A stretch of 64,000 nt of DNA from Shewanella benthica KT99 (GCF_000172075.1 NZ_ABIC01000003.1:103570-167569); one strand, 5' to 3'. Shown: positions 39,134-50,293, counted from the first letter of the stretch. Program-made: numbers and translations. Notes: a model not told the origin generated them from the sequence alone.

Positions 39134-39996
39134 CGTCGGTATCACGGGCCCTCATCATAGGTAAACATGGTCAACTGGCTCAGGCCTTAATCGCCAGTAA
39201 GCCAAACAAGATTATTGCCACGGCCATGGGCCGAGACGATGTCGATATCGGCTCATTAGAGTCAATCATGGCCGCGATTGAACTAACCCGCGCCGAGCTC
39301 ATCATCAATACCGCCGCCTATACCCAAGTCGACTTGGCAGAATCTCAGCAAGACCAAGCATTTTCAGTCAATCGAGATGGTGCTGGCAATATCGCATTGG
39401 CGGCGAAAATGACCCAGACTCGCCTGATCCACCTTTCAACCGATTACGTATTTAACGGCCAGCAAAGCAAGGCCTATTGCATCGACGATAAGCCAAGTGC
39501 GATCAATGTATATGGCGCCTCTAAGCTCGCCGGTGAGCAAGCAGTCATAGCGGCCGAATATGAGGAAGCCTGCATAGTACGCAGCTCCTGGCTCTACTCT
39601 CCATTTGGCACTAATTTCGTCAAGACCATGCTCAGGCTAATGACACTGCAGCCTAAATTATCGGTTATTGATGACCAGACATCCTGTCCAACGTCGGCAT
39701 TTGAACTAGGCCAGTTTATCTGGAGTCTAAGCCAACAAGCAAAGTTAGCCCCTATCTATCACTGGAGCGATACAGGTACCGCGAGTTGGTATCAATTCGC
39801 CCTGGCCATTCAAGATATAGCACTGAATTTAGGTAAACTCGATACTCGCATCCCGATTGAGCCTATCTCATCCAGTCAGTTCTCCAGTGCGGCATCACGT
39901 CCCAAATTTAGCTTGCTCGATATAACGGCCTCACGGCAGATAATGACGGCAAAACCTTGGCAAGAAAATCTTACGGCGGTGCTGCAACAGCTATAA
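39130..39996 (+). CDS. rfbD: dTDP-4-dehydrorhamnose reductase
   Basis: Final step of dTDP-rhamnose synthesis. ATG 39130 overlaps the rfbB stop codon by 4 bases and gives 288 residues, the expected size. [10 protein letters not shown] near the N-terminus, [20 protein letters not shown] and [12 protein letters not shown] (catalytic Tyr/Lys) are present. The order is rfbC-rfbB-rfbD, and no rfbA (glucose-1-phosphate thymidylyltransferase) lies in the window, so that activity must come from elsewhere. Confidence 0.94.
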   Translation: MTSVSRALIIGKHGQLAQALIASKPNKIIATAMGRDDVDIGSLESIMAAIELTRAELIINTAAYTQVDLAESQQDQAFSVNRDGAGNIALAAKMTQTRLIHLSTDYVFNGQQSKAYCIDDKPSAINVYGASKLAGEQAVIAAEYEEACIVRSSWLYSPFGTNFVKTMLRLMTLQPKLSVIDDQTSCPTSAFELGQFIWSLSQQAKLAPIYHWSDTGTASWYQFALAIQDIALNLGKLDTRIPIEPISSSQFSSAASRPKFSLLDITASRQIMTAKPWQENLTAVLQQL

Positions 39997-40078
39997 TTTT
40001 TTCGAATCATATAACTTGATGTAGAATGAGCCCAGCCCTAAGGCTTCACTTTATTTTTAATCACTTAAGTCAGACTCT

Positions 40079-40861
40079 ATGCCAGCTAACGTGCAAACAG
40101 ATCAACCCAAGATGACCATGCAGATAAAACAGACCAGCCGAGGCGCTATCGCATATTGCGTCGCCGCGGCACAAGCGATCACCACGGAATGGTTCGATGT
40201 TGGTTTTTGGCAGCAACAGGCGGCAGTCACTGGCTCATCTAAGGGGCGCTATACCACCTGGTTTGTAAAGCCTGCTCCGGAAGCATCTCAGAGCGAAGCA
40301 CAAGTAGATAGCGACAGTGAATGGGTGTTACGCCATTACTATCGCGGCGGCCTGATAGAGAAGCTAAGCAAGGACAAATATCTGTTCACCGGATTACACC
40401 AGACGCGAGCGATGGCAGAGCTAACTCTGCTGACTCAACTGTTTAATGAAGGCTTTGCCGTGCCTAAGCCTATTGCCGCCAATGTTGTGCGCAGCGGTTT
40501 GCACTACCGCGCCGATATCATTATCGAGCGGGTTGCGGGCGCACAAGATCTGGTGGCTAAGCTAAGCACAGAAATAATGACGGACCAGCAGTGGCGACAA
40601 CTGGGGACTTGCATAGCTAAGTTCCACCAGCGCGGCGTCTATCATGCCGATCTCAATGCCAAAAACATCCTCATCACAGATGATGAGTTTTATCTTATCG
40701 ACTTCGACAGGGGAGAGTTCCGAACGCCGAATGCTAAGTGGCAAGCTGCAAACCTTGAGCGCTTATTACGCTCGTTCAATAAGGAGAAGGGAAAACTCCC
40801 GGCTTTGGCATTCACCACTTCCAACTGGCAAGAGTTATTAAAAGGTTACTCGAAACCTTAA
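40079..40861 (+). CDS. kdkA: 3-deoxy-D-manno-octulosonic acid (Kdo) kinase
   Basis: Phosphorylates the single Kdo residue of lipid A-Kdo in bacteria such as Haemophilus, Vibrio and Shewanella. 260 residues from ATG 40079; ATG 40109 is an alternative. Protein-kinase-like motifs: WVLRHYYRGG (Lys-equivalent region), GVYHADLNAKNIL with the catalytic Asp, and YLIDFDRGE with the metal-binding Asp. Its last 4 bases overlap the end of waaA on the other strand. Confidence 0.93.
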   Translation: MPANVQTDQPKMTMQIKQTSRGAIAYCVAAAQAITTEWFDVGFWQQQAAVTGSSKGRYTTWFVKPAPEASQSEAQVDSDSEWVLRHYYRGGLIEKLSKDKYLFTGLHQTRAMAELTLLTQLFNEGFAVPKPIAANVVRSGLHYRADIIIERVAGAQDLVAKLSTEIMTDQQWRQLGTCIAKFHQRGVYHADLNAKNILITDDEFYLIDFDRGEFRTPNAKWQAANLERLLRSFNKEKGKLPALAFTTSNWQELLKGYSKP

Positions 40862-42123
40862 GAGTCGATCAACTGTCTCGCCAGCTCAAACTGCAGCTTC
40901 AGCGCGCCTCTGTTAGCGGCGATAACCTTAAGCCCAGCCTCGCTGGCAGCGTCATAGGCAGACTCGTCATTGAACTTATTGATCAAACCATCGGCTAGTT
41001 CACTATCCGCAGCAATCACCTGCAAAGCCCCGGCGTCTTCGAGCAAGCCGGTTATCTCGGCGAAATCCCAATGCTGTGGGCCGACGAATACCGGTAATCC
41101 AAATGCAGCAGGCTCCAATGGGTTATGGCCACCGTTATCGATTAGGGTGCCACCGACAAAAGCCTGATCCGCGGCGCCATAGAAGGTGAGTAGTTCCCCC
41201 ATGGTATCGCCTAATAACACTTGAGTCTTTGGCTGTACCGACTCATTTAAACTGCGACGAGCTAAGTTAAATCCAGCATCGGCAATCTTACCTGCGGCGG
41301 CATTAAACTGCTCTGGATGACGGGGAACCATGATAAGCAAGGCATCGGGATTATCCGCTAAAACCTGACGGTGCGCATTCAAGATGGCATCAAACTCCCC
41401 AGGGTGTACACTGCCGGCCACCCAGATAGGGCTATTGCCCCTCTGCCACTCCAGGCGCAATGCCTTTGCTTGCGCTATTTTATCTGCCGATATATTGAGA
41501 TCGAACTTTAGGCTGCCACAGACGCTGATATTTTCAGGCTTGACGCCTAAATCGATAAAACGTGCCGCCGCCTGCTTAGATTGAGCCGCGATCCGATCTA
41601 GGCTCTGTAACATGGGCAAGCTCAGACTGGCTTGTTTTCGATACTTCCCCGCCGATTCTTCGGATAAGCGGGCGTTCGCCAGCATCAACTTCACTCCAGA
41701 CTTCGATGCCTGATGGAGCAAATTAGGCCAGAGCTCTGTCTCCATTATGATGCAAGATTTAGGCGCAAGCTGCTTGAGGAAACGCCTGACACAGATGGAG
41801 ATATCGAAGGGTAAGTAACAGTGCTGCACACTCTCACCAAAGGCTTTTACCACTTCGGCAGAGCCGGTAGGGCTAGTGGTGGTCACTGTAATGGTCAGCA
41901 GGGGAAATGCTTGCTGAATCGCTTTAATCAAGGGCACCGCCGCTAATGTCTCCCCCATGGACACGCAATGAATTAACAGATCGCTTTGCTTAAGTGATGT
42001 CAGGCCAAACCTCTCCCCCCAACGGCCACGATAGTCAGCGCCCTTCACCCCACGAATGGCTAGATATATAACCAATAACGGCAGTAACAGGTAAAGTAAG
42101 GCAGAGTAGAAAAAACGATTCAT
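40858..42123 (-). CDS. waaA: Kdo transferase
   Basis: Transfers Kdo from CMP-Kdo to lipid IVA at the cytoplasmic membrane. 421 residues with an N-terminal membrane anchor (LLYLLLPLLVIYLAIRG, residues 9-25), RWGERFG, HCVSMGETLAAVPL, the METELWPN motif and NGGHNPLEPAAFGLPV near the C-terminus. With KdkA next to it, the pair implies an inner core with one phosphorylated Kdo. Convergent with kdkA. Confidence 0.95.
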   Translation of the reverse strand: MNRFFYSALLYLLLPLLVIYLAIRGVKGADYRGRWGERFGLTSLKQSDLLIHCVSMGETLAAVPLIKAIQQAFPLLTITVTTTSPTGSAEVVKAFGESVQHCYLPFDISICVRRFLKQLAPKSCIIMETELWPNLLHQASKSGVKLMLANARLSEESAGKYRKQASLSLPMLQSLDRIAAQSKQAAARFIDLGVKPENISVCGSLKFDLNISADKIAQAKALRLEWQRGNSPIWVAGSVHPGEFDAILNAHRQVLADNPDALLIMVPRHPEQFNAAAGKIADAGFNLARRSLNESVQPKTQVLLGDTMGELLTFYGAADQAFVGGTLIDNGGHNPLEPAAFGLPVFVGPQHWDFAEITGLLEDAGALQVIAADSELADGLINKFNDESAYDAASEAGLKVIAANRGALKLQFELARQLIDS

Positions 42124-42334
42124 AGGATCAGGTACTTAAAATATTTGGCAGTTGAATGTGTCATGCTATCACAGCACTAAACCCAGCGATAATCTCACCT
42201 AATATCCTTTACATCAGACGCACTAGTTACAACCAATATTACAGTAGCTGACAAATGAGTTTTGCCTGATGAATTCCGTCAGTGCTAGTATGTTTGTCAA
42301 CTAAGTTATTAAGTAAAATGCCATTAGGACGAAA

Positions 42335-42991
42335 ATGAAAACCCGCGATAAAATTATACATGCCAGCCTGGAGCTGTTTAACGAGCATGGTGAAAGGACT
42401 ATCACCACCAATCATATCGCCGCACACTTAGGCATTAGCCCGGGTAATCTCTATTACCATTTTCGTAATAAAGAGGACATTATTCGCTCTATCTTCTCCC
42501 TTTACAAGAGTCACCTTGAGACCAGCTTTCAGCCCTATGAAGGCAAACCCGTCACTATCGACCTCTTGATCGGCTACTTCGATGCCATCTTCTATGCCAT
42601 GTGGGAGTTTAGGTTTATGTATGCCAACCTCACCGATATATTGAGTCGTGATGATGAACTTAAGCGGCAATATTTACAGGTGCAGCAACAAGTACTCACC
42701 CGTTGCAGCCATGTACTGAGTAAACTCGAGCAAGATGGTGTGATCGCTATCGAGCAAAATGAGATCCCCCCACTGGCAGAAACAATCAGAATGATTGTTT
42801 GCTTCTGGATCAGCTATAAGCAGACCCACTCCCCGGATACCAAGATCACTAAATCATCCATCTATGAAGGACTGCTGAGGATCTTGATGCTGTCTAAGGC
42901 CTATTCGACGCCAAGTTCGCGCGCGACATTTGTCAGACTCGAGCAGCATTATCAAGCGTTAGCCACGGCCCCGGCCGAAAAACAAGCCTAA
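42335..42991 (+). CDS. TetR/AcrR-family transcriptional regulator
   Basis: 218 residues. The N-terminal helix-turn-helix is typical: TRDKIIHASLELFNEHG, then TTNHIAAHLGISPGNLYYHF and RNKEDIIRSIF. The C-terminal ligand domain (about residues 70-200) is not diagnostic. Divergent from waaA, 210 bases apart. No ligand or target genes are suggested by the context. Confidence 0.85.
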   Translation: MKTRDKIIHASLELFNEHGERTITTNHIAAHLGISPGNLYYHFRNKEDIIRSIFSLYKSHLETSFQPYEGKPVTIDLLIGYFDAIFYAMWEFRFMYANLTDILSRDDELKRQYLQVQQQVLTRCSHVLSKLEQDGVIAIEQNEIPPLAETIRMIVCFWISYKQTHSPDTKITKSSIYEGLLRILMLSKAYSTPSSRATFVRLEQHYQALATAPAEKQA

Positions 42992-43016
42992 TCGCAATTG
43001 GGGTAATATACATATT

Positions 43017-43033
43017 GCCGACTAGATGTCGGC
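43017..43033. repeat. 17-base hairpin shared with the hemN terminator
   Basis: GCCGAC-TAGAT-GTCGGC lies just after the TetR gene. Its reverse complement is identical to the hairpin of the hemN terminator at 56674-56690. Here no T tract follows on either strand. Confidence 0.6.
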
Positions 43034-43290
43034 GATACCCTCCTCGATATGTTAATGATAATAAAGTCATTAACACGTTTAAACCCCTTCTACAATCAAG
43101 ACTTATATTGATACACCCCACCGAATCAGTCCATTTGTTATGCATTAGTTTTATTAATGTGACAGTTTCACTGAGCCTAAACTAATTCATCTTGCCATCA
43201 CAGGTAAAAAAAGGCTGTAGGGCGAGCGGATTTAAGGTTAAAATGCCGCCACTCCAATACTCAAAATAATGCTAATTAAGGAGAATTCAG

Positions 43291-44484
43291 GTGGCAACGA
43301 CCTCATTCTACGACCAGATCAATCAACAACTTGCTGAAGTGAAAGCCGAAGGCTTATATAAGAGCGAGCGCATAATCGTCTCTCCTCAGCAGACCGAAAT
43401 TCGAGTTAATAACACCGAAGTAATCAACTTTTGTGCAAATAACTACTTGGGTTTAGCGAATCATCCTGAACTCATCAAGGCGGCGCAAGACGGCTTAAAT
43501 AAACATGGTTTCGGTATGGCTTCGGTTAGATTTATCTGCGGCACCCAAGACATACACAAGCAACTTGAGGCTAGCCTCAGCGAATTCCTCGGTATGGAAG
43601 ACACGATTCTTTATTCATCTTGTTTCGATGCCAACGCGGGTCTGTTTGAAACCTTGCTTAGCAAGGAAGACGCCATTGTCTCTGACGCCCTGAACCATGC
43701 ATCTATTATCGATGGTGTTCGTCTTTGTAAGGCGAAACGTTTCCGTTACGCCAACAACGACATGGCCGCCCTCGAAGAGCAGCTTAAGGCAGCCAAAGAA
43801 GCTGGCGCACGTAACATTTTGATCGCTACCGATGGCGTGTTCTCTATGGACGGTGTTATCGCTAACCTCAAAGGTGTGTGTGATCTTGCCGACCAATATG
43901 GCGCACTCGTCATGGTCGACGACTCTCACGCAGTAGGCTTTATCGGTCAAAATGGCCGAGGTACTCACGAATATTGTCAAGTGATGGATCGGGTCGACAT
44001 CATCACTGGCACTTTAGGTAAGGCATTAGGTGGAGCCTCGGGTGGATTCACCGCGGCCAAGAAAGAGGTCGTTGACTGGCTACGTCAGCGTTCACGCCCT
44101 TACCTATTCTCTAACTCCTTAGCACCTTCGATTGTCACGGCCTCTATCCATGTGCTCGAGATGCTAAAAACAGGACAGGCACTGCGTGAAGCCGTGTGGG
44201 AAAACAGCCGCTACTTCCGTGAAAAAATGACCGCAGCAGGCTTTACCTTAGGTGGCGCCGATCACGCAATCATTCCCGTGATGATTGGCGATGCAAAATT
44301 GGCAGGTGACTTCGCTAATCGTCTACTCGAAGAGCACATCTATGTGGTTGGTTTCTCTTTCCCTGTCGTGCCGAAGGGACAGGCGCGTATCCGCACGCAG
44401 ATGTCTGCCGCTCATACTAAAGAGCAGCTGGATAAAGCTATCGAGTCATTTACTCGCATCGCCAAAGAGATGGGCATTATTTAA
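43291..44484 (+). CDS. kbl: Glycine C-acetyltransferase (2-amino-3-ketobutyrate CoA ligase)
   Basis: Cleaves 2-amino-3-ketobutyrate with CoA to glycine and acetyl-CoA, after threonine dehydrogenase. 397 residues from GTG 43291, preceded by AAGGAGAATTCAG. PLP-binding features: [11 protein letters not shown], and [14 protein letters not shown] with the Schiff-base Lys at residue 244. Its stop codon is directly followed by the tdh start, one operon. Confidence 0.96.
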   Translation: MATTSFYDQINQQLAEVKAEGLYKSERIIVSPQQTEIRVNNTEVINFCANNYLGLANHPELIKAAQDGLNKHGFGMASVRFICGTQDIHKQLEASLSEFLGMEDTILYSSCFDANAGLFETLLSKEDAIVSDALNHASIIDGVRLCKAKRFRYANNDMAALEEQLKAAKEAGARNILIATDGVFSMDGVIANLKGVCDLADQYGALVMVDDSHAVGFIGQNGRGTHEYCQVMDRVDIITGTLGKALGGASGGFTAAKKEVVDWLRQRSRPYLFSNSLAPSIVTASIHVLEMLKTGQALREAVWENSRYFREKMTAAGFTLGGADHAIIPVMIGDAKLAGDFANRLLEEHIYVVGFSFPVVPKGQARIRTQMSAAHTKEQLDKAIESFTRIAKEMGII

Positions 44485-45510
44485 ATGAAAGCATTAAGCA
44501 AATTAAAGCCTGAACAAGGCATCTGGATGGTCGATGCACCTAAGCCAGAGCTAGGGCATAACGATCTATTGATCAAGATCCGCAAGACAGCCATCTGCGG
44601 TACCGACATACACATCTATAACTGGGATACCTGGTCGCAAAATACCATTCCGGTACCTATGGTTGTCGGCCATGAATATGTGGGTGAAGTTGTCGAAATA
44701 GGCCAGGAAGTTCGTGGTTTTACCCTTGGCGACCGCGTCTCAGGTGAAGGACATATCACCTGTGGCCATTGCCGTAACTGCCGTGCGGGCCGAACTCACC
44801 TATGCCGTAACACCTCAGGTGTCGGCGTAAATCGAGACGGTGCATTCGCGGAATATCTGGTTATTCCGGCGTTTAATGCATTTAAAATTCCCGATGATAT
44901 TTCAGACGATCTTGCCGCTATCTTCGATCCCTTCGGCAATGCCGTGCATACCGCCCTATCATTTGACTTGGTCGGTGAAGATGTATTGATCACCGGCGCC
45001 GGTCCTATCGGTATCATGGCTGCCGCAGTATGTCGCCATGTTGGTGCGCGCCATGTGGTGATCACCGACGTCAACGAATACAGACTCGAACTGGCCAAGA
45101 AGATGGGCGCGACTCGTACGGTCAATGTGACTAAAGAGAAATTGGAAGATGTCATGGCTGAGCTTGGCATGACAGAAGGCTTCGATGTCGGCTTGGAGAT
45201 GTCAGGAGTACCGAGTGCATTCCACTCTATGTTAGATACCATGAATCACGGCGGCAAAATCGCCATGCTAGGTATTCCTGGCGATGATATGGCCATCGAC
45301 TGGAGCAAGATTATCTTTAAGGGATTGATCATTAAAGGTATCTATGGCCGTGAAATGTTCGAAACCTGGTACAAGATGGCCAGCCTGATCCAATCGGGTC
45401 TGGATATCTCACCTATCATTACCCATCACTACAAGATCGATGACTTCCAGCAAGGCTTCGACGCCATGCGTTCGGGTCAATCTGGCAAAGTAATCCTCAG
45501 CTGGGATTAA
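44485..45510 (+). CDS. tdh: L-threonine 3-dehydrogenase
   Basis: NAD-dependent zinc enzyme oxidising threonine to 2-amino-3-ketobutyrate. 341 residues. Catalytic zinc ligand in [15 protein letters not shown] (Cys near residue 38), VGHEYVGEV, the structural zinc cysteines in [17 protein letters not shown], and the NAD fold [12 protein letters not shown]. Starts immediately at the kbl stop, so both steps are coupled. Confidence 0.96.
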   Translation: MKALSKLKPEQGIWMVDAPKPELGHNDLLIKIRKTAICGTDIHIYNWDTWSQNTIPVPMVVGHEYVGEVVEIGQEVRGFTLGDRVSGEGHITCGHCRNCRAGRTHLCRNTSGVGVNRDGAFAEYLVIPAFNAFKIPDDISDDLAAIFDPFGNAVHTALSFDLVGEDVLITGAGPIGIMAAAVCRHVGARHVVITDVNEYRLELAKKMGATRTVNVTKEKLEDVMAELGMTEGFDVGLEMSGVPSAFHSMLDTMNHGGKIAMLGIPGDDMAIDWSKIIFKGLIIKGIYGREMFETWYKMASLIQSGLDISPIITHHYKIDDFQQGFDAMRSGQSGKVILSWD

Positions 45511-45604
45511 TTAGTATAATAGTGAATGCTATATAAGGGGCTGTACTATTACGGCTCCTTATCGCACAATTAATCTATACCCTCAATTTTTGCTGTAAGG
45601 TTCT

Positions 45605-45913
45605 ATGTCTAACTTCCAACATTTTAGCGTCAATCAATTAATTCAGCTCTCAGAGAGTCACTCAGATATTCAGATCGTAGATATTCGCGACGCAGCCAGC
45701 TTTGCCTCGGGTCATGTGCAAGGTGCCATCAATCTTAATAACGAAAACCTCGCGAGTTTCGTAGCAGAAGCCGATATGGATCAACCTCTTATTGTTGTCT
45801 GTTATCATGGCATCAGCAGCCAGGGCGCAGCAGAATATTTAGTCGAGCAGGGATTCGATGATGTCTATAGCCTAGATGGTGGCTATCAAGCTTGGCACCA
45901 AGCTCACGCATAA
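45605..45913 (+). CDS. glpE: Thiosulfate sulfurtransferase (single rhodanese domain)
   Basis: 102 residues. The active-site Cys is C66 in CYHGISSQ; IVDIRDAASFASGHVQGA (residues 24-41) and SLDGGYQAW at the end complete the rhodanese fold. It transfers sulfane sulfur from thiosulfate to acceptors such as thioredoxin or cyanide. It is followed by glpG after 26 bases, as in enterobacteria, though no glpR or glpD is present here. Confidence 0.92.
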   Translation: MSNFQHFSVNQLIQLSESHSDIQIVDIRDAASFASGHVQGAINLNNENLASFVAEADMDQPLIVVCYHGISSQGAAEYLVEQGFDDVYSLDGGYQAWHQAHA

Positions 45914-45939
45914 ACAGATAAGTTCCTTAAGGATACTCT

Positions 45940-46779
45940 ATGGTTGAAATAGGTAGGCTCCCCAACGAGCGAGCCGCTCAAGCGCTGATCGATTACCTTA
46001 AAGGCGAGAAGATTGAGTGTAAAATCTTGCCTACAGAACAGGGCGTCAGTATCTGTGTACTCAACGAGAATCATAGTACTCGTGCCAGACAGGAATTTGA
46101 ACGTTTTACCCACAATCCTCACGATCCTAAGTATCTGCAGGCTTCCTGGGATAATGGTGATAGCAAGCTTAAACTCGACTACGGCTCCCCCTATCTGCAA
46201 CTGGTCACACAATTTATTACCGGTGCAGGCCCGTTGACCTTAGGCATCATCTTCATCTGCATCTTAGTATTCGCCGGGTTTAATCTGGGCTTTGCCGAGC
46301 CGATATACCAACATCTGTCATTTTTTAATGCCGTGCCTGGATCTGGCCTGAGTGAGTTTTGGCGACTGTTCACCCCAAGTCTACTGCACTTCTCCGCCCT
46401 GCATATTATCTTCAACTTGCTCTGGTGGTGGTACCTGGGAGGCAAGATAGAGAATAAATTAGGCCTAATTCCGCTACTCACCTTGCTGATCGTTGCGGGA
46501 ACCTTACCTAACATAGCCCAGTACTTCGTCGGTGGACCAAACTTCGGTGGTCTTTCCGGTGTCGTCTATGCCGTAGTCGGTTACACCTGGATCATGGGCA
46601 CTAAGCGCCCCGAATTAGGCATTGGCCTGCCGCCGGCCTACATGGGCTTCATGCTAGTCTGGTTAGTGTTTGGTTTTACCGATATGTTCGGACTCTCTAT
46701 CGCCAATGGTGCCCACATAGGCGGATTACTCGTCGGACTCGCACAAGGTCTGATTGATAGTAAAAGAATTAAGAGATAG
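45940..46779 (+). CDS. glpG: Rhomboid intramembrane serine protease
   Basis: 279 residues with a soluble N-terminal domain of about 90 residues and six transmembrane helices. The catalytic dyad is visible: S206 in GGLSGVVYA and H259 in NGAHIGGLLVG; the HFSALHIIFNLLWWWYLG (HxxxN, residues about 147-164) of helix 2 is also present. Cleaves transmembrane substrates in the inner membrane. Confidence 0.94.
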   Translation: MVEIGRLPNERAAQALIDYLKGEKIECKILPTEQGVSICVLNENHSTRARQEFERFTHNPHDPKYLQASWDNGDSKLKLDYGSPYLQLVTQFITGAGPLTLGIIFICILVFAGFNLGFAEPIYQHLSFFNAVPGSGLSEFWRLFTPSLLHFSALHIIFNLLWWWYLGGKIENKLGLIPLLTLLIVAGTLPNIAQYFVGGPNFGGLSGVVYAVVGYTWIMGTKRPELGIGLPPAYMGFMLVWLVFGFTDMFGLSIANGAHIGGLLVGLAQGLIDSKRIKR

Positions 46780-46786
46780 CAGATCC

Positions 46787-46811
46787 TAGGTTCTAGTCCC
46801 TAGGTTCTAGA
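46787..46811. repeat. CTAG-rich repeat after glpG
   Basis: Two copies of CCTAGGTTCTAG separated by two bases, followed by AACC, immediately after the glpG stop. Similar sequence stands after mutM and after the YeiH gene. Confidence 0.6.
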
Positions 46812-46818
46812 ACCTTCG

Positions 46819-46906
46819 TTAAACCATCTCAACCACTTGCTTCACTAACTTATCGATGCCATCGAATACACCGGAGCCACTCAATAAGACCGCTATTTTT
46901 TTTCAT
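46819..46906 (-). pseudogene. Internally deleted elbB remnant
   Basis: Read leftward, an ATG followed by eight A and then codons for IAVLLSGSGVFDG reproduces the start of ElbB (glyoxalase-like), while IDKLVKQVVEMV with its stop reproduces the ElbB C-terminus. About 190 intervening residues are missing, and one extra A in the run after ATG shifts the frame. The gene is therefore reduced to its two ends, 88 bases in all. Confidence 0.6.
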
Positions 46907-47330
46907 TAAAACTAATCCCCATATATCTTTTTATTTTAACAATATGACTACAAAGCCCTTGATCCGATTATTTTTCGTGCTAGGTTAGTGCATCGACTTT
47001 ACCAAGCGCTGAATATTTAGCCAAGAATCGAGTCAAGAAAGGCAGGGGGATAATTAAGTCCACAAATCAGGATGATTTTCAAGGAACTAATGCCCAGTTC
47101 ACGCTTTTTTTAGTTTAACTTTATAATCAATCAGTTACAACTATAGCACTTCGACTATACCAGCCAGTTTCGCAACGAATGAAAAGTTTAACTCACAGAC
47201 TTATCCACAGGCTACGGGTTATTTGACGTGGCTGAAAATCCCCTTCTGTGGCATGCTAGCGTCACTATCAAAAATGCACTCAAAATCAGAGTCATTCACC
47301 GCTCTCGAAACCTAAATCGAAACCTAAATT
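46907..47330. other. Intergenic region upstream of polA with one DnaA box
   Basis: No gene seen. A consensus DnaA box TTATCCACA lies at 47201-47209, about 125 bases before polA. No cluster of boxes or AT-rich 13-mers accompanies it, so it is not an origin. Confidence 0.5.
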
Positions 47331-50084
47331 ATGCCTAAAATTGCCGAAAATCCGTTAGTGCTAGTAGATGGCTCCTCCTACCTTTATCGTGCCTATTATT
47401 CACCACCACATCTTACCAATTCTAAGGGTGAAGCCACCGGCGCTGTTTATGGCGTAATTAACATGTTACGCAGCCTTCTAAAACAGTATAAACCGACTCA
47501 GATGGCGGTAATTTTCGATGCGAAAGGTAAAACGTTCCGTAACGACATGTATGCAGATTACAAGGCCCAAAGGCCACCTATGCCAGATGATCTTCGCACT
47601 CAGATAGAGCCTCTGCATAGAATTATACGTGCTATGGGACTGCCTCTAGTATGTATTTCCGGAGTCGAGGCCGACGATGTTATCGGCACTATCTCAACCC
47701 AAGCAAGTAAAGAGGGTAGATCCGTGCTTATCAGCACTGGCGATAAGGATATGGCCCAGCTCGTCGATGACAATGTCACGCTGATCAACACCATGACTAA
47801 TACCATCATGGGGCCGGACGAAGTCACCGAAAAATTTGGTGTCGGACCCGAACTCATTATCGACCTATTAGCCCTACAGGGAGACAAGGCCGATAATATT
47901 CCCGGGCTTCCAGGTGTCGGCGAGAAAACCGCCGTAGCCATGTTAACCGGAGCCGGCGGCATAGATAAGATCCTTGCCGCTCCGGAGAAGATGCCGGAGC
48001 TTGGCTTCAGAGGCTCTAAGACCATGCCTGCCAAGCTTGCCGAGCACAGGGATATACTCGAGTTATCCTATGCGCTGGCGACAATTAAGTTAGATGTTGA
48101 ACTCGAACAAGACTGGCAAGATCTCACTATCGAGCCAGCAAACAGGGATGAATTGATTAAATGTTTCGCTGAAATGGAGTTCAAACGTTGGTTGGCCGAA
48201 GTGCTTGATAATAAGACAGGCTCGGGTAAAGACGAAAAAACAACCGATGAAGAGGTGATTAAACAAGATATTAAAACCGAATACACCACTATCTACACCC
48301 ATGAGGAATTAGATCTCTGGATCGATAAGCTAACCAATGCAGACCTTATCGCCATAGATACAGAGACCACCAGTCTCAATTATATGGAAGCCAAGCTAGT
48401 CGGTATCTCCTTCGCAATAGAAGCGGGTAAGGCCGCCTACCTTCCATTAGGCCACGACTATCTCGATGCACCAAAGCAACTGGATCAAGCTGAAGCCTTA
48501 GCAAAACTCAAGCCTTTGTTGGAAAATCCCGAACTTAAAAAAGTAGGCCAAAACCTTAAATACGACATCAGTATTTTTGCCAATGTGGGCATTAAGCTAC
48601 AAGGTATAGCCTTCGATACTATGCTCGAGTCTTATGTGTTCAACTCGGTCGCAACTAAGCACAACATGGATGATCTGGCACTTAAATATCTAGGTCACAA
48701 GAATATCAGCTTCGAAGAGATCGCGGGCAAAGGTGTCAAACAGCTCACTTTCAATCAGATCGATCTGGAAATTGCGGCTCCATACGCTGCAGAAGACGCC
48801 GACATTACCCTTAGATTGCACCAGCACTTATGGCCAAGATTAGAAAAAGAGCCGCAACTGGCTGCAGTATTTACCGATATTGAACTACCCCTCATTCAAA
48901 TACTGTCAGATATTGAGCGTGGCGGCGTGTTAATCGATGGCATGATGTTAGGCCAGCAGAGTGAAGAGCTCGCCAGGACCATAGATGAATTAGAGCAAAA
49001 AGCCTTCGAGATCGCCGGTGAGAAATTCAACTTAAGTTCACCTAAGCAGCTTCAGGCACTATTTTTTGAAAAATTGGGCTATCCCATTATCAAGAAAACG
49101 CCCAAGGGTGCACCTTCGACTGCCGAAGACGTATTAGTCGAGTTAGCCTTAGATTACCCGCTACCTAAGATAATACTGCAACACAGAAGCTTAGCTAAGC
49201 TGAAGAGTACCTATACGGACAAGTTGCCCCTCATGGTCAATGCTCAGAGTGGCCGGATACACACGAGTTACCATCAGGCCAACGCGGCAACCGGACGCCT
49301 GTCTTCCAGTGAGCCTAACCTGCAAAACATCCCTATTCGTACCGAAGAGGGCCGCAGAATACGTCAGGCCTTCATTGCGCGAGAAGGTAAGAAGGTACTC
49401 GCAGCAGATTACTCACAAATCGAATTGCGTATCATGGCTCATCTGTCCCAAGATAAGGGGCTACTCACCGCCTTCGCCGCAGGAAAGGATATTCATCGGG
49501 CAACCGCAGCCGAAGTATTCGATGTGGACTTCGATGAAGTCACCACGGAGCAACGCCGTCGCGCCAAAGCGGTAAACTTTGGACTCATTTATGGCATGTC
49601 GGCATTTGGACTCGCTAAGCAGTTAGATATTTCTCGCCCTGAGGCACAAAAGTATATCGACACCTACTTTAAACGTTACCCGGGTGTACTCAAATATATG
49701 GAAGAGACTCGTGCCGAAGCCGCAGATCTTGGTTACGTCTCGACGCTCTACGGTCGCCGACTTTATCTACCCGCTATTAAAGATAGAAATGCCATGAGAC
49801 GTCAGGCAGCAGAGCGCGCGGCGATTAACGCGCCAATGCAAGGCACGGCTGCCGATATCATCAAGAAGGCCATGATCAACATAGCCCATTGGATTGCTAC
49901 CGAGACACGGGGTGAGATCGAGATGATCATGCAGGTACACGATGAACTCGTGTTCGAGGTCGACAGCGATAAGGCTGAGGAGATGCGAGAAAAAGTTTGT
50001 CAGCTGATGGCCGATGCGGTCAGCCTGGATGTCGAGCTGCTTGCTGAAGCTGGAATAGGTGACAATTGGGAACAGGCGCACTAG
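47331..50084 (+). CDS. polA: DNA polymerase I
   Basis: 917 residues, all three domains present. Residues 1 to about 290: 5'-3' exonuclease ([43 protein letters not shown]). About 320-515: 3'-5' proofreading domain with the catalytic [12 protein letters not shown]-terminal polymerase: motif [15 protein letters not shown]-helix [19 protein letters not shown], motif [12 protein letters not shown]. Functions in repair and Okazaki fragment maturation. Spot 42 follows downstream, as in E. coli. Confidence 0.98.
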   Translation: MPKIAENPLVLVDGSSYLYRAYYSPPHLTNSKGEATGAVYGVINMLRSLLKQYKPTQMAVIFDAKGKTFRNDMYADYKAQRPPMPDDLRTQIEPLHRIIRAMGLPLVCISGVEADDVIGTISTQASKEGRSVLISTGDKDMAQLVDDNVTLINTMTNTIMGPDEVTEKFGVGPELIIDLLALQGDKADNIPGLPGVGEKTAVAMLTGAGGIDKILAAPEKMPELGFRGSKTMPAKLAEHRDILELSYALATIKLDVELEQDWQDLTIEPANRDELIKCFAEMEFKRWLAEVLDNKTGSGKDEKTTDEEVIKQDIKTEYTTIYTHEELDLWIDKLTNADLIAIDTETTSLNYMEAKLVGISFAIEAGKAAYLPLGHDYLDAPKQLDQAEALAKLKPLLENPELKKVGQNLKYDISIFANVGIKLQGIAFDTMLESYVFNSVATKHNMDDLALKYLGHKNISFEEIAGKGVKQLTFNQIDLEIAAPYAAEDADITLRLHQHLWPRLEKEPQLAAVFTDIELPLIQILSDIERGGVLIDGMMLGQQSEELARTIDELEQKAFEIAGEKFNLSSPKQLQALFFEKLGYPIIKKTPKGAPSTAEDVLVELALDYPLPKIILQHRSLAKLKSTYTDKLPLMVNAQSGRIHTSYHQANAATGRLSSSEPNLQNIPIRTEEGRRIRQAFIAREGKKVLAADYSQIELRIMAHLSQDKGLLTAFAAGKDIHRATAAEVFDVDFDEVTTEQRRRAKAVNFGLIYGMSAFGLAKQLDISRPEAQKYIDTYFKRYPGVLKYMEETRAEAADLGYVSTLYGRRLYLPAIKDRNAMRRQAAERAAINAPMQGTAADIIKKAMINIAHWIATETRGEIEMIMQVHDELVFEVDSDKAEEMREKVCQLMADAVSLDVELLAEAGIGDNWEQAH

Positions 50085-50214
50085 CCAAATACTCTAAATG
50101 TTGAAAAAAGATCAATAAATGATTATTTATCACCCCTAATACGCTAAGTGATTCAATTACAATCACTAAAATGATAGTTTTGGATCAAAAAACAACATTT
50201 TATCTACGGAAATG

Positions 50215-50230
50215 TTAGATCTGAGTCACA
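50215..50230. promoter_or_regulatory. Possible CRP site upstream of spf
   Basis: TTAGATCTGAGTCACA has a full TCACA half and a partial TGTGA half, centred about 71 bases before the Spot 42 start. Spot 42 is repressed by cAMP-CRP in E. coli, which makes this worth noting, but the match is imperfect. Confidence 0.35.
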
Positions 50231-50293
50231 ATATTGACTCCTTTTATAAAAAACTGTTTTCCTAATAACGCCCAATGGAGTATTATTCTCTGC

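Noticed and set aside
44796..45242. 148-residue frame antisense to tdh
   Set aside because: Typical antisense shadow of a well-conserved gene, no start signal and no recognisable motif.
45534..45559. Hairpin after tdh considered as terminator
   Set aside because: The stem is short and interrupted, and there is no T tract; transcription into glpE cannot be excluded.
47201..47209. Possible replication origin at the DnaA box before polA
   Set aside because: Only one box, no AT-rich repeats and no dnaA, gidA or parAB genes nearby.
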